NCBI GenBank assembly: GCA_910588005.1
Contig: CAJUQM010000014.1
Location: 1 to 55,654 of the forward strand
From: an uncultured Oscillibacter sp.
Lineage (GTDB): Bacteria > Bacillota > Clostridia > Oscillospirales > Oscillospiraceae
Reading direction: 5' to 3'
Length of the DNA: 55,654 nucleotides
Part shown: positions 8,703-16,106 of the stretch, piece by piece
How the letters are laid out: every line of letters starts with the position of its first letter
Numbering within the stretch: the stretch's first letter is position 1
Notes under the pieces: model-generated
The model's database searches: none
The model's input: the letters and a program-made list of their open reading frames with translations, nothing else
Told to the model about the DNA's origin: nothing
Program-made: the position numbers and the translations under genes

Positions 8703-9059
8703 TTAAAAAACACGGCCGTTTTGAACCATCTGGTCATAGGTGTAACCGTCCATCCCATTTTTGGTATAACCGGTAGTGCCGGTAATGGTATCTCCGGCGT
8801 CCCGGACGGCACTGCGGGCCGCATCGCCCACATCGTCCATGGTGTCCATGGCGCCATCCATCATAGAGCCGCTGTCGTCGCCGTTGATTCCGCCGGTCAC
8901 GGAATCGTCAGTCAAGCCGCCGTTGCCGGCGCTGCCGTCGGTCACAGAACCGCCGGAGACATTGTTGTCAGCATCCTCGGGCTGCTGGTCCTTACCGCAG
9001 GCCGTCAGGGAAAACACCAGCAGCAGGGAGGTCAGCAAAAACGCAAGACTTCTTTTCAT
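8703..9059 (-). CDS. Small low-complexity lipoprotein of unknown function
   Basis: A 118-residue protein with a lipoprotein signal peptide: MKRS, a hydrophobic core, then the lipobox LTAC, after which Cys would be lipidated and anchored outside the membrane. The mature part is dominated by Asp, Gly, Ser and Asn (roughly residues 20-95) with little hydrophobic content, so it is probably disordered; a short C-terminal segment contains YTYDQMVQNGRVF. AAGGAGG sits eight bases before the ATG; an upstream in-frame ATG at 9110 lacks a good site. It is monocistronic, divergent from the HPr gene. I do not recognise a family, and the acidic composition alone does not establish a function. Confidence 0.75.
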   Translation of the reverse strand: MKRSLAFLLTSLLLVFSLTACGKDQQPEDADNNVSGGSVTDGSAGNGGLTDDSVTGGINGDDSGSMMDGAMDTMDDVGDAARSAVRDAGDTITGTTGYTKNGMDGYTYDQMVQNGRVF

Positions 9060-9482
9060 CGAGTGGTCCTCCTTTGCGCAGGTAGTGTGCGCGATACCCA
9101 AAAAACCCACGCGGACCGGCAGGGCCGGATCATCCGGCCGTGTCAGCCAACGCTATTGTTGCCGGGAGCGCCGGGAAAAAATCGCGGCAGTTTTTGAAAA
9201 AGGCCCTTGGATTTGCCAGCGGCGCGTTGAAAGAGACACCGCTTCCGCAGAAGGGCCTTGGCGCCTTCCGGAGAGCCGTTTTGCAAAAAATCAGGGGCGG
9301 CCGGGTATAGAACGGCACAAAAATGGTATAAACTACTAAAAAGGGTTTTCTCCCAAAAAAGATTTCCTCAAATGTTTGTGAAAAATACCGTTGACGGGAT
9401 GGGAAAAACCAGTTATGATGGTAACAGAAATTAACTTGACGCAGTCTGACTTTAACTTGATATAGAAAAGGAGAGCTGTAGC
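9060..9482. other. Divergent intergenic region between lipoprotein and HPr genes
   Basis: About 420 bases without a supported gene. The right-hand 100 bases hold two promoter-like elements for HPr. Further left, a 9-bp inverted repeat (9200-9208 with 9251-9259) encloses 42 bases. No open frame here has a convincing start. Confidence 0.5.
9391..9419 (+). promoter_or_regulatory. Sigma-A-type promoter upstream of the HPr gene
   Basis: TTGACG at 9391-9396, a 17-base spacer, and TATGAT at 9414-9419: one mismatch to consensus in each box. A second weaker candidate lies just downstream (TTGACG 9436-9441, 16 bases, TGATAT 9458-9463), so the gene may be transcribed from tandem promoters. Confidence 0.7.
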
Positions 9483-9746
9483 ATGTATACACAGGAGATC
9501 ACTGTTAATAACGAAGTAGGCCTGCACGCCCGGCCCGCCACCTTCTTCATTCAGAAGGCCAATGAATTTAAAAGCGGCATTTGGGTGGAAAAAGAGGACC
9601 GCCGTGTCAACGCCAAGAGCCTTCTGGGCGTGCTGTCCCTGGGAATCGTAAAGGGTACCACCGTCACGCTGATCGCGGATGGCGCCGATGAGAAAGACGC
9701 CGTGGGTGCCCTGGTGGAGCTGGTCAACGACAATTTTGGCGAATAA
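9483..9746 (+). CDS. ptsH: HPr family phosphocarrier protein
   Basis: An 87-residue cytoplasmic phosphocarrier of the PTS. Both regulatory sites of a Gram-positive HPr are visible: His15 in GLHARPA, phosphorylated by enzyme I at the expense of PEP, and Ser46 in NAKSLLGVLSLG, the target of HPr kinase and the switch for CcpA-type catabolite repression. Presence of His15 argues against the Crh paralogue. GGAG precedes the ATG. Enzyme I is not beside it and the gene ends in its own terminator, so it is monocistronic. Strong tandem promoters fit an abundant protein. Residue 47 is Leu and the chain length is typical. Confidence 0.92.
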   Translation: MYTQEITVNNEVGLHARPATFFIQKANEFKSGIWVEKEDRRVNAKSLLGVLSLGIVKGTTVTLIADGADEKDAVGALVELVNDNFGE

Positions 9747-9768
9747 CCGGTCGGGCCATCATCCGGCG

Positions 9769-9795
9769 GGCGGCTTCTGCGGAGGCCGCCTTTTT
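9769..9795 (+). terminator. Rho-independent terminator of the HPr gene
   Basis: A 9-bp G+C-rich stem (9769-9777 with 9782-9790, one wobble), loop TGCG, followed directly by five T. Confidence 0.85.
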
Positions 9796-9858
9796 GTTGC
9801 TTTTGGATAGAGTCCGTGCTATACTGTGAAAAAGCCTTAAGAGAGGGAGCGCGATTTT

Positions 9859-10209
9859 ATGTCCATTCAGAGAAAAAGTATCGGCCTTTGCATTGTGTTG
9901 TCCATTGTCACCTGCGGGATCTACGGTCTGTACTGGCTGTACTGTATGGCGGAGGATGTCAATCTGGTGACGGCTCGCCCCAACGGCCCGTCCGGCGGAC
10001 TGGTGCTGCTGCTGAGCATCGTCACCTGCAATATCTACGCCCTGTATTGGTTCTACCGCGCCGGCGACGATCTGGACCGCCAGCGGGTGGACCAGGGCCA
10101 GGTGCCCGGTCACCTGGGAATTCTGTATCTGCTGCTGGCAATCTTCGGGTTCAGCATCATCTCCTGCGCCCTGCTGCAATCCGAGCTGAACGAGTATGCG
10201 GCGGCATAA
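9859..10209 (+). CDS. DUF4234 small membrane protein
   Basis: A 116-residue membrane protein that matches the DUF4234 pattern: two similar segments, SIVTCGIYGLYWLY (about residues 15-28) and SIVTCNIYALYWFY (about 54-67), each a membrane helix with a Cys and aromatic residues, followed by a third hydrophobic helix. The internal repeat suggests duplication of a helix unit. GGGAG lies upstream of the ATG at 9859. The next gene overlaps its end by 14 bases, so the two are translated together. Function is unknown; the position before uvrC may simply reflect cotranscription. Confidence 0.8.
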   Translation: MSIQRKSIGLCIVLSIVTCGIYGLYWLYCMAEDVNLVTARPNGPSGGLVLLLSIVTCNIYALYWFYRAGDDLDRQRVDQGQVPGHLGILYLLLAIFGFSIISCALLQSELNEYAAA

Positions 10210-10534
10210 GGAACTTTTGACCGGCGCAGGCCTGCTCTGCGCCGGTCTTTTTTATGGATACGTACTAATCCCCCTGGGGCTGCGCCTGCGCTGCCCCTTC
10301 CGTCTGGTCACAGGCCTGCGCTGCCCCGGCTGCGGCATCACTGATCTATGTCTCGGGCTGCTCCACGGCCGGTTCGTTCCCGCATATAATTGGGGCCTGG
10401 TGCTGGCCGCGCCGGGAATCCTCTGGCTGATGTGGTCTCACTGGCGGCGTCCGGACTCTGCCAAAGGCGCCACCTGGACCGTTGTGGGGCTGCTGCTGGC
10501 GTGGGGTGTGCTGCGGAATCTCTGGGGAATTTGA
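10196..10534 (+). CDS. DUF2752 small membrane protein
   Basis: A 112-residue protein with three hydrophobic segments and the DUF2752 hallmark CPGCG (in LRCPGCGITD, about residues 43-52), where two Cys could bind metal or form a disulfide. It overlaps the DUF4234 gene by 14 bases, and uvrC begins 20 bases after its stop, so the three appear to form one operon. DUF2752 and DUF4234 proteins are often neighbours in Clostridia. No biochemical role is known, and nothing seen links it to DNA repair beyond position. Confidence 0.8.
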   Translation: MRRHKELLTGAGLLCAGLFYGYVLIPLGLRLRCPFRLVTGLRCPGCGITDLCLGLLHGRFVPAYNWGLVLAAPGILWLMWSHWRRPDSAKGATWTVVGLLLAWGVLRNLWGI

Positions 10535-10554
10535 TGCTATAAAGAGGAGTGCCT

Positions 10555-12408
10555 ATGACCCACGAGGAACTAAAGGAAAAGGCCAACGCCCTGCCCCTGC
10601 ATCCCGGCGTATACCTGATGATGGATAAAACCGGAAAAGTTATCTATGTGGGCAAAGCCAAAAAGCTGAAAAACCGGGTGAGCCAATACTTTCAAGACAG
10701 CGCCTCCCACACGGCTAAAACACGGCAGATGGTATCCCAGGTAGACCATTTCGATACCATCTTCGTCACCAGCGAGTTTGAGGCGCTGGTGCTGGAGAAC
10801 TCCCTCATCAAGCGCCATATGCCCCGCTATAACATTTTGCTAAAGGACGACAAGGGCTATCCCTTTGTGCGTCTCTCTAAAGAGACCTATCCCCGGTTTA
10901 CCATGGTGCATAAGTGGGCCAACGACGGGGCGAGGTATTTTGGCCCCTTCGGCGGCCGGTTTGAAACCCGCCAGGCGCTGGACGCGGTGCTCTCCGCCCT
11001 GCGCCTGCCCACGTGCAGCCGCCGCTTTCCCCGGGATGTGGGGGCGGAGCGGCCCTGTCTCAATTTCCACATGGGCCGGTGCGACGGTTTTTGCCGCGCC
11101 GAAATGACGGCAGAGGAGTACCGCCGCCGCATTGAGCAGGCGGCGCTGATGCTGGAGGGCAAGGCCCGCCAGCTCTTAAAAGAGATGACCGCCGAGATGG
11201 AGGCCGAGGCGGAGTCTCTGCGGTTTGAGCGGGCGGCACTGCTACGGGACAGGATCAACGCCATTCAGGCCCTGGGAAAAAAGCAGACGGTAATTGCCGG
11301 CCTCTGCGCGGACACGGACATCTGGGGATTGCACCGGGGCAGCGGAAAGTGCTGCTATGCCGTACTCCACATGGAGGAGGGAAACTTGGCGGGCCGGGAA
11401 ACGGAGCTGTTCTCCGCCCCCATGGAGGAGAGCGAGACGGAGATGCTCTCGGCTCTGACGGCCCAGTACTATCTGCCCCGGGCCATACTGCCCCATGAGA
11501 TTTTGCTTCCGGAGGCGGCGGAGGAGGACTGCGAGAACCTGTCCCAGGCCCTTACAAAGCGCGCGGGGCACAAGGTCTGGGTCCACGTGCCCCAGCGCGG
11601 GGAGAAGGAGGAGCTGCGCCGCTTGGCCCAGCGGAACGCCGCTGAGGAGGCCGAACGGGCCACCACCGCCCAGGAGCGGGTGGCCCACACCCTGGAGCTG
11701 CTGCAAAAGATGCTGGACCTGCCCGCCCCGCCGGAGCGGATGGAGTCCTTTGATATCTCCAACACGGGAAAGAGCGATATTGTGGCCTCCATGGTGGTAT
11801 ACAGCGGTACCCGCCCCCTGAAGAGCGCCTATCGCCGCTTTCACATCAAGGAACTGGCGGAAGGACACCCGGACGACTACGCCTCCATGCGGGAGGTGCT
11901 GCGCCGCCGGCTCCGGCGGGCGGCGGACGGAGACGAGAAGTTTCTGCCCCTGCCGGACGTATTTTTGATCGACGGCGGCGTGACCCACGCCCAGGCGGCC
12001 CTCAGTGTGGCGGAGGAGTTTCAGGTCGCCGTGCCCATCTTCGGCATGGTGAAGGACGACCGCCACCGCACCCGCGCCCTGGTGACCCCCGAGGGGCGGG
12101 AGATCGGCATTGTGGGAAACCAGGCGGTGTTTTCCCTTATCGGGCAGATTCAGGAGGAGACCCACCGCTTTGCCATCACCTTTCACCACGAAAGCCACAG
12201 CAAAAGCGCTACCCGTTCCGCTCTGGACAACATTCCCGGTGTGGGACCAAAACGGCGGGAGGCGCTGAGAAAGCATTTTGGGACGGTCAAAGCCATTCGG
12301 GCGGCGGACGTGGAGGCGCTGGCGGCGGTAGTGCCCCGAGACGCCGCAGAAGCGGTCTGGAACCGCTTCCACCCGGCAGAGGAAGCCCAGCGGACAGAAA
12401 ACCCCTGA
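10555..12408 (+). CDS. uvrC: Excinuclease ABC subunit C
   Basis: A 617-residue nuclease that makes both incisions around bulky DNA lesions after UvrA and UvrB load onto the site. Visible domains: N-terminal GIY-YIG nuclease (GVYLMMD...VIYVGKAK, residues 16-45), a UVR domain for UvrB contact near residue 200-235 (SLRFERAALLRDRI), the C-terminal RNase H-like nuclease with ESFDISN and FLIDGG..QA acidic motifs, and a terminal helix-hairpin-helix pair (LDNIPGVGPKRREAL). Length is typical. I start at ATG 10555, five bases after AGAGGAG, rather than GTG 10549. The gene follows two small membrane protein genes and precedes a third with a 12-base gap. Confidence 0.97.
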   Translation: MTHEELKEKANALPLHPGVYLMMDKTGKVIYVGKAKKLKNRVSQYFQDSASHTAKTRQMVSQVDHFDTIFVTSEFEALVLENSLIKRHMPRYNILLKDDKGYPFVRLSKETYPRFTMVHKWANDGARYFGPFGGRFETRQALDAVLSALRLPTCSRRFPRDVGAERPCLNFHMGRCDGFCRAEMTAEEYRRRIEQAALMLEGKARQLLKEMTAEMEAEAESLRFERAALLRDRINAIQALGKKQTVIAGLCADTDIWGLHRGSGKCCYAVLHMEEGNLAGRETELFSAPMEESETEMLSALTAQYYLPRAILPHEILLPEAAEEDCENLSQALTKRAGHKVWVHVPQRGEKEELRRLAQRNAAEEAERATTAQERVAHTLELLQKMLDLPAPPERMESFDISNTGKSDIVASMVVYSGTRPLKSAYRRFHIKELAEGHPDDYASMREVLRRRLRRAADGDEKFLPLPDVFLIDGGVTHAQAALSVAEEFQVAVPIFGMVKDDRHRTRALVTPEGREIGIVGNQAVFSLIGQIQEETHRFAITFHHESHSKSATRSALDNIPGVGPKRREALRKHFGTVKAIRAADVEALAAVVPRDAAEAVWNRFHPAEEAQRTENP

Positions 12409-12420
12409 GGAGGTGGCGGG

Positions 12421-12903
12421 ATGTCGCTTCGGAGAAAGCTCCTTCAGATCAAAGCGGACTGGGAGAAATGGGAAGACCGGCTGGCCATCGCGGCGGAGGG
12501 GCTGTTTGCTGCCGCCGTGGCCGCCAATGTAGGGCGTTTTTTCTCCGTCCGCAAGGATCCCTCTCTTCTCGGCGCGGTCTGCAGCTGGCTCTATTTAATC
12601 ACCTGGGTCTTGGCGGCCATCCTGCTGCGGAACCGGACCAAGTGGATTCGGACCGTGCTCATCGTCCGGTGGACCGGCGTGGCCGCTGTTCTCCTGGCCT
12701 TCGCAGCCAGCGCCTCCGGCAGCGTCAATTCGTTCTCCAGCGTCTGCGTAATCCCCTATGCCGCATTCATCTCCGCCTACAGCGGACTTTCCCAGGAGGC
12801 CTGGCTCTATTATCTGCTCCTTTTTGCCCAGGCGCTGGCCGCGTCCGGACTCTCCCGCCGCCTGCGGCGGAGACAAAAAAACAAAAAGCAGGCTCCCCAG
12901 TAG
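12421..12903 (+). CDS. Small membrane protein of unknown function downstream of uvrC
   Basis: A 160-residue protein with a charged N-terminal helix (about 1-22), four hydrophobic segments (about 26-40, 52-70, 78-98 and 118-140) and a strongly basic C-terminal tail (RRLRRRQKNKK) that should sit in the cytoplasm. GAGGAGG lies upstream of the ATG, only 12 bases after uvrC, so it is cotranscribed with it. I recognise no family. The long perfect hairpin that follows ends the operon. Confidence 0.7.
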   Translation: MSLRRKLLQIKADWEKWEDRLAIAAEGLFAAAVAANVGRFFSVRKDPSLLGAVCSWLYLITWVLAAILLRNRTKWIRTVLIVRWTGVAAVLLAFAASASGSVNSFSSVCVIPYAAFISAYSGLSQEAWLYYLLLFAQALAASGLSRRLRRRQKNKKQAPQ

Positions 12904-12928
12904 CCGTGCGCCGTAAAAATTTCAGACA

Positions 12929-12963
12929 GAGGAGGGCGGCGGGCATTGCCCGCCGCCCTCCTC
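12929..12963 (+). terminator. Perfect 16-bp G+C-rich hairpin after the uvrC operon
   Basis: Arms 12929-12944 and 12948-12963 pair perfectly around a 3-base loop. There is no T-run; the downstream TCATATCAT is only mildly A/T-rich. It lies between convergent operons and may act in both directions. Confidence 0.6.
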
Positions 12964-13048
12964 ATATCATCCTATCATCTCTTCCGGAAAAACCGTCTTC
13001 GCAGCTTGCGCCGCCAAGGCGCAGAGAACGGGGCTGTTTGACCGCTGT

Positions 13049-14929
13049 TCATTGGCGAATTTCCTTATATTTGAGCTTATAATAGCTCCATCTCCGCCAC
13101 TGGACCAACCGCTCCCGCACCGTCTCCGGCAGGGCGGACTCCGTCGCCAGGCCGCCGTCCGCCGTTACATAGGCGGTCTTCTGCACCACAGGCGTCTCTC
13201 TGCGCAGCTGGTTCAAGAAGGTGAACCACGGAGTGGCCTGTCCCCGGCCCGTCAGCTCCAGCAGCGCCGCGCCCAGGAAACAGGCGGAGAGCCTGCCGTC
13301 TTCCGGCAGGTCCAGGGTCTCCACGGCATTCTCCCAGTCCAGCACCTCCGCGGCGGCGTCGTTGGCCCAGATGACATAGGGCGTCTCATAGGCCGTCAGG
13401 TTCTCCTGCCCCTCCGGGCCGGAAAACACGTCCAGCCCCAGCTGGCGGTATCCGGCCTGATTGTCCCCCAGATAGGGCAGGTGATCCCCCCAGAAAGCCA
13501 GCACCACCGGCTCCTCCGTATTGGAAAAACAGTCCACCAGCTGCCCCAGCATGGCGTCCGCATCCCGCACGCCCTCGGTGTACACCGCCAGCATGGTCTC
13601 CACCTCCGGGGAGAGGCCGGGGGCGGAGACCGGGGGGAATTCATAGCCCTCTCCGTATTTGTCGGCGGTATAGGACATATGGTTCTGGATGGTAGTGGTG
13701 TAATTGCAGAGCATCTGACCGCTGGATACGGCCTCCTCAAACTTCTCCTCGATAAAATCTGCCATATAGCTGTCGGTAACCCAGCGGCCCTTGTACTCCA
13801 GATCCTCCATCTCATCGACAAACACCGTCTCCGCCGCCCCCAGCCAGCGGTAGACATTCTCCCGGTTGTAAAACCAGTCGTCGCCAGGGTGGAAGAAGGA
13901 GGTGTGGTACCCCTCGTCCCCAAAGACCCGGAACACGCTGTCCAGATTCCGGTTCACCACCCGCATGGCGGAGCTGGTAGCGGCGGAGAGGGCATTGGTC
14001 TGCATCCCTGTCAGTGTGTCGAACTCCGTATTGGCGGTGCCCCCCGCAAAGCCCGGAACCACCACATACCCGGAGAGGGCGTGGGGATCTTTTTGCAGGG
14101 CGTGGAGGTTTGGCAGGGGATCCTTCTCCCAGACAAAGGCTGGGTGGTCCGTGAGGTCGGAGAAAGCCTCGTTCATCACCATCATAAGATGGACCCGTTC
14201 TCCGCGGCCAGAGGACTCCCCCTCGTCCCAGGAGGCGGCCTGAGCGCGGCTGAACCCCTCGGGCCTGTCTACCGGGAAGGTGGTAAACTGGTGAAAGAAG
14301 TTATAGGGAAAGCCGTTTTCGTTGAACACAGTGGACAGGTGATAGGGGTTGGAGGCGCCGATGCTGTCATACAGGCCGGCGGACCCCAGCACCGTGACCG
14401 TGAGCAAAACCAGCATGCCCAGGCTGGCGGCGGCGCCCAGCAGGCTCCCCCGCCAACCCCGCAGCCGCTCCGCCGGAAAGGGCTTGACGCCCACAAAGAC
14501 GCCCAGGACCGCCAGGACCGCCGTGGCCGCCAGCACCAGGACAATGGCTGCCACCGGATAGCGGATTTCGTAATTTCCGACGGCGCTGAATACCTCTTTG
14601 AGCAGCGACAGGTCCCGGGGAAACACCGGCTCGTCCCGCACCTCAATCTTCACCCGGTTGGCGATCGAGAAGCCGCACACCAGCAGATTCGCCAGCGCCG
14701 CGCCGAAAAACACATTGCGCAGCAGGAAAGACAGCCCCAGCAAAAGCAGTCCCACCGGCAGGGCATTCAGGGGAATGAGAACCGGTTTTTGCAGAAAATT
14801 GGCGACAACGCCCCGAAAGGCGTTGGGCTGGCACCACAGGGCCAGCAGCGTGACAACCCCACTCAACAGTACCGCCGCCAGCAGGCTGAGCGGCAAAGAG
14901 AGCTGAATTTTAGGAGAGCGTGTTTTCAA
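13049..14929 (-). CDS. LtaS-like sulfatase-fold transferase (lipoteichoic acid synthase family)
   Basis: A 626-residue membrane enzyme: five N-terminal membrane helices (to about residue 200), then an extracellular alkaline-phosphatase/sulfatase domain. Catalytic features include MVMNEAF near residue 250, the nucleophile Thr in GGTANTEFDTLTG (about residue 297), FFHPG for metal binding and FWGDHLP (about 477-483). The family transfers glycerol phosphate from phosphatidylglycerol to build lipoteichoic acid or related polymers; homologues without a known product are common in Clostridia, so the exact reaction is inferred. The start is TTG 14929 with AAAGGA nine bases upstream. A promoter on the minus strand has TTGCTT (14988-14993) and TATAAT (14966-14971), 16 bases apart. 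Confidence 0.85.
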   Translation of the reverse strand: MKTRSPKIQLSLPLSLLAAVLLSGVVTLLALWCQPNAFRGVVANFLQKPVLIPLNALPVGLLLLGLSFLLRNVFFGAALANLLVCGFSIANRVKIEVRDEPVFPRDLSLLKEVFSAVGNYEIRYPVAAIVLVLAATAVLAVLGVFVGVKPFPAERLRGWRGSLLGAAASLGMLVLLTVTVLGSAGLYDSIGASNPYHLSTVFNENGFPYNFFHQFTTFPVDRPEGFSRAQAASWDEGESSGRGERVHLMMVMNEAFSDLTDHPAFVWEKDPLPNLHALQKDPHALSGYVVVPGFAGGTANTEFDTLTGMQTNALSAATSSAMRVVNRNLDSVFRVFGDEGYHTSFFHPGDDWFYNRENVYRWLGAAETVFVDEMEDLEYKGRWVTDSYMADFIEEKFEEAVSSGQMLCNYTTTIQNHMSYTADKYGEGYEFPPVSAPGLSPEVETMLAVYTEGVRDADAMLGQLVDCFSNTEEPVVLAFWGDHLPYLGDNQAGYRQLGLDVFSGPEGQENLTAYETPYVIWANDAAAEVLDWENAVETLDLPEDGRLSACFLGAALLELTGRGQATPWFTFLNQLRRETPVVQKTAYVTADGGLATESALPETVRERLVQWRRWSYYKLKYKEIRQ

Positions 14930-14965
14930 AACGGCAATTCCTTTCCGTAAAAGCTTGATATTCCT

Positions 14966-14993
14966 ATTATAGGGCTTTTCTTTTAAAAAGCAA
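14966..14993 (-). promoter_or_regulatory. Promoter of the LtaS-like gene
   Basis: On the minus strand, -35 TTGCTT at 14988-14993 and a perfect -10 TATAAT at 14966-14971 with a 16-base spacer, 37 bases before the TTG start. Confidence 0.65.
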
Positions 14994-15102
14994 GAAAAAC
15001 CGGAACTTCCCCGCTGCCGCGGCGTCGGCGTCCTTGAAAAAGGGGGGACCCCGCAGCCGGGGGCCGTCTCCCTCCCCTGGCCGGCCTGTGTTTGAAACGC
15101 AC

Positions 15103-15142
15103 AAAAACGCTCCCCTTCGCAAAAACAAAGAGGAGCGTTTTT
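15103..15142 (-). terminator. Terminator of the G3E GTPase operon
   Basis: Arms 15103-15113 and 15132-15142 pair over 11 bp with an 18-base loop; on the minus strand the stem ends in five T, 12 bases after the stop of the preceding gene. Confidence 0.8.
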
Positions 15143-15154
15143 ACCGTTCTCAAT

Positions 15155-16084
15155 TCAGAAGGTGACGACCTCCTGGGCGGGCTTTTCACAGGGACTCAGG
15201 GAGAGGATATTCATCACAGGTCCCTTGCCCTTATAGGCCTTGTGCTTTTCCACCGCCATTTTGGCGGTGACCTCGATCCAATCTCGGTTCTCCAAATTGT
15301 CCAGTCCGTCTCCTTTGGCGATGAGGCCCAGGAACTGCACGTCGTTTTCGCAGCAGACCATGGCGAATCGGCCGGGACAATGGATGCCGGGGTATTTTTT
15401 GGAGTGGCACATCATCAGCTTCATATGAACCAGCCTGCCGCTGTAGCGGTCGGGATGGTCCATTACGTCCACATACCACACGCCGAAGTCCTCATCGGGA
15501 ATCTCCACCACATCCTGGCTGAGATCAAAGGGGCATTCGTCCCCGGTGAGGTAGTCTTCGCTGGTGCCGTCCGTATTTTCAAAGTAGATGTCCGCCCGGC
15601 GGTTCACCATCCGCAGGTTCCGCTTCCGCAGAGCCTCCCGCAGCTCCGGCGTTGCCCTGTTAAACACCAGCAGGTCCGCGTTGGTGACTTTCTCCATCAT
15701 CAGCTGGCCCATGTTTTTAGCGTATACCTCAAAGGTGTCCGCCTTCACAAAGGTCATGATCTGATACAGCACCCAGTTGGCAGGCAGCACCTCCCGGTAC
15801 AGCCGCTCCATCTGCCACATGCCGTTGTACTCGATGAGCACCTGCCTGGGCTTATACTCCTTCTCCCACGCCTTCAGCTGGGAGCATTTCAGATCCTCCT
15901 CATCCTCCACAGTCACCACAGTGACGTTGTCCAACGCGTTGGGGCTGTATGTCTCCTCCCCCTCCTCACAGCAGATCAGCAGCGTTTTGTCCTGGCGGGC
16001 AAAGCCGTCCTCCAGAACGCCGTTGATAAAATTAGTCTTGCCGCCGTCTAAAAAACCGGCAACCAGATAGACAGGAATATCCAT
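15155..16084 (-). CDS. G3E-type (CobW-like) GTPase fused to a DUF1980-like C-terminal domain
   Basis: A 309-residue protein. Residues 1-190 form a SIMIBI GTPase: P-loop GFLDGGKTN (10-18), ICCEEGEE where the switch region lies, VLIEYNG as a Walker B-type strand, and a late NRAT in place of NKxD. The CxCC metal motif of true CobW/ZNG1 metallochaperones is absent. Residues about 205-300 contain YSGRLV, then GRFAMVCCENDVQFLGLI and RDWIEV, which I read as the C-terminal beta domain of DUF1980/TIGR03943 proteins. That arrangement suggests a role with a metal-linked permease, but no permease is near. The gene begins 22 bases after the His-rich GTPase gene, in the same operon. The start at 16084 was chosen over 16117 by its upstream GGAAGG. 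Confidence 0.8.
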   Translation of the reverse strand: MDIPVYLVAGFLDGGKTNFINGVLEDGFARQDKTLLICCEEGEETYSPNALDNVTVVTVEDEEDLKCSQLKAWEKEYKPRQVLIEYNGMWQMERLYREVLPANWVLYQIMTFVKADTFEVYAKNMGQLMMEKVTNADLLVFNRATPELREALRKRNLRMVNRRADIYFENTDGTSEDYLTGDECPFDLSQDVVEIPDEDFGVWYVDVMDHPDRYSGRLVHMKLMMCHSKKYPGIHCPGRFAMVCCENDVQFLGLIAKGDGLDNLENRDWIEVTAKMAVEKHKAYKGKGPVMNILSLSPCEKPAQEVVTF

Positions 16085-16106
16085 AGTACGCGCCTTCCTT
16101 CCGCGG

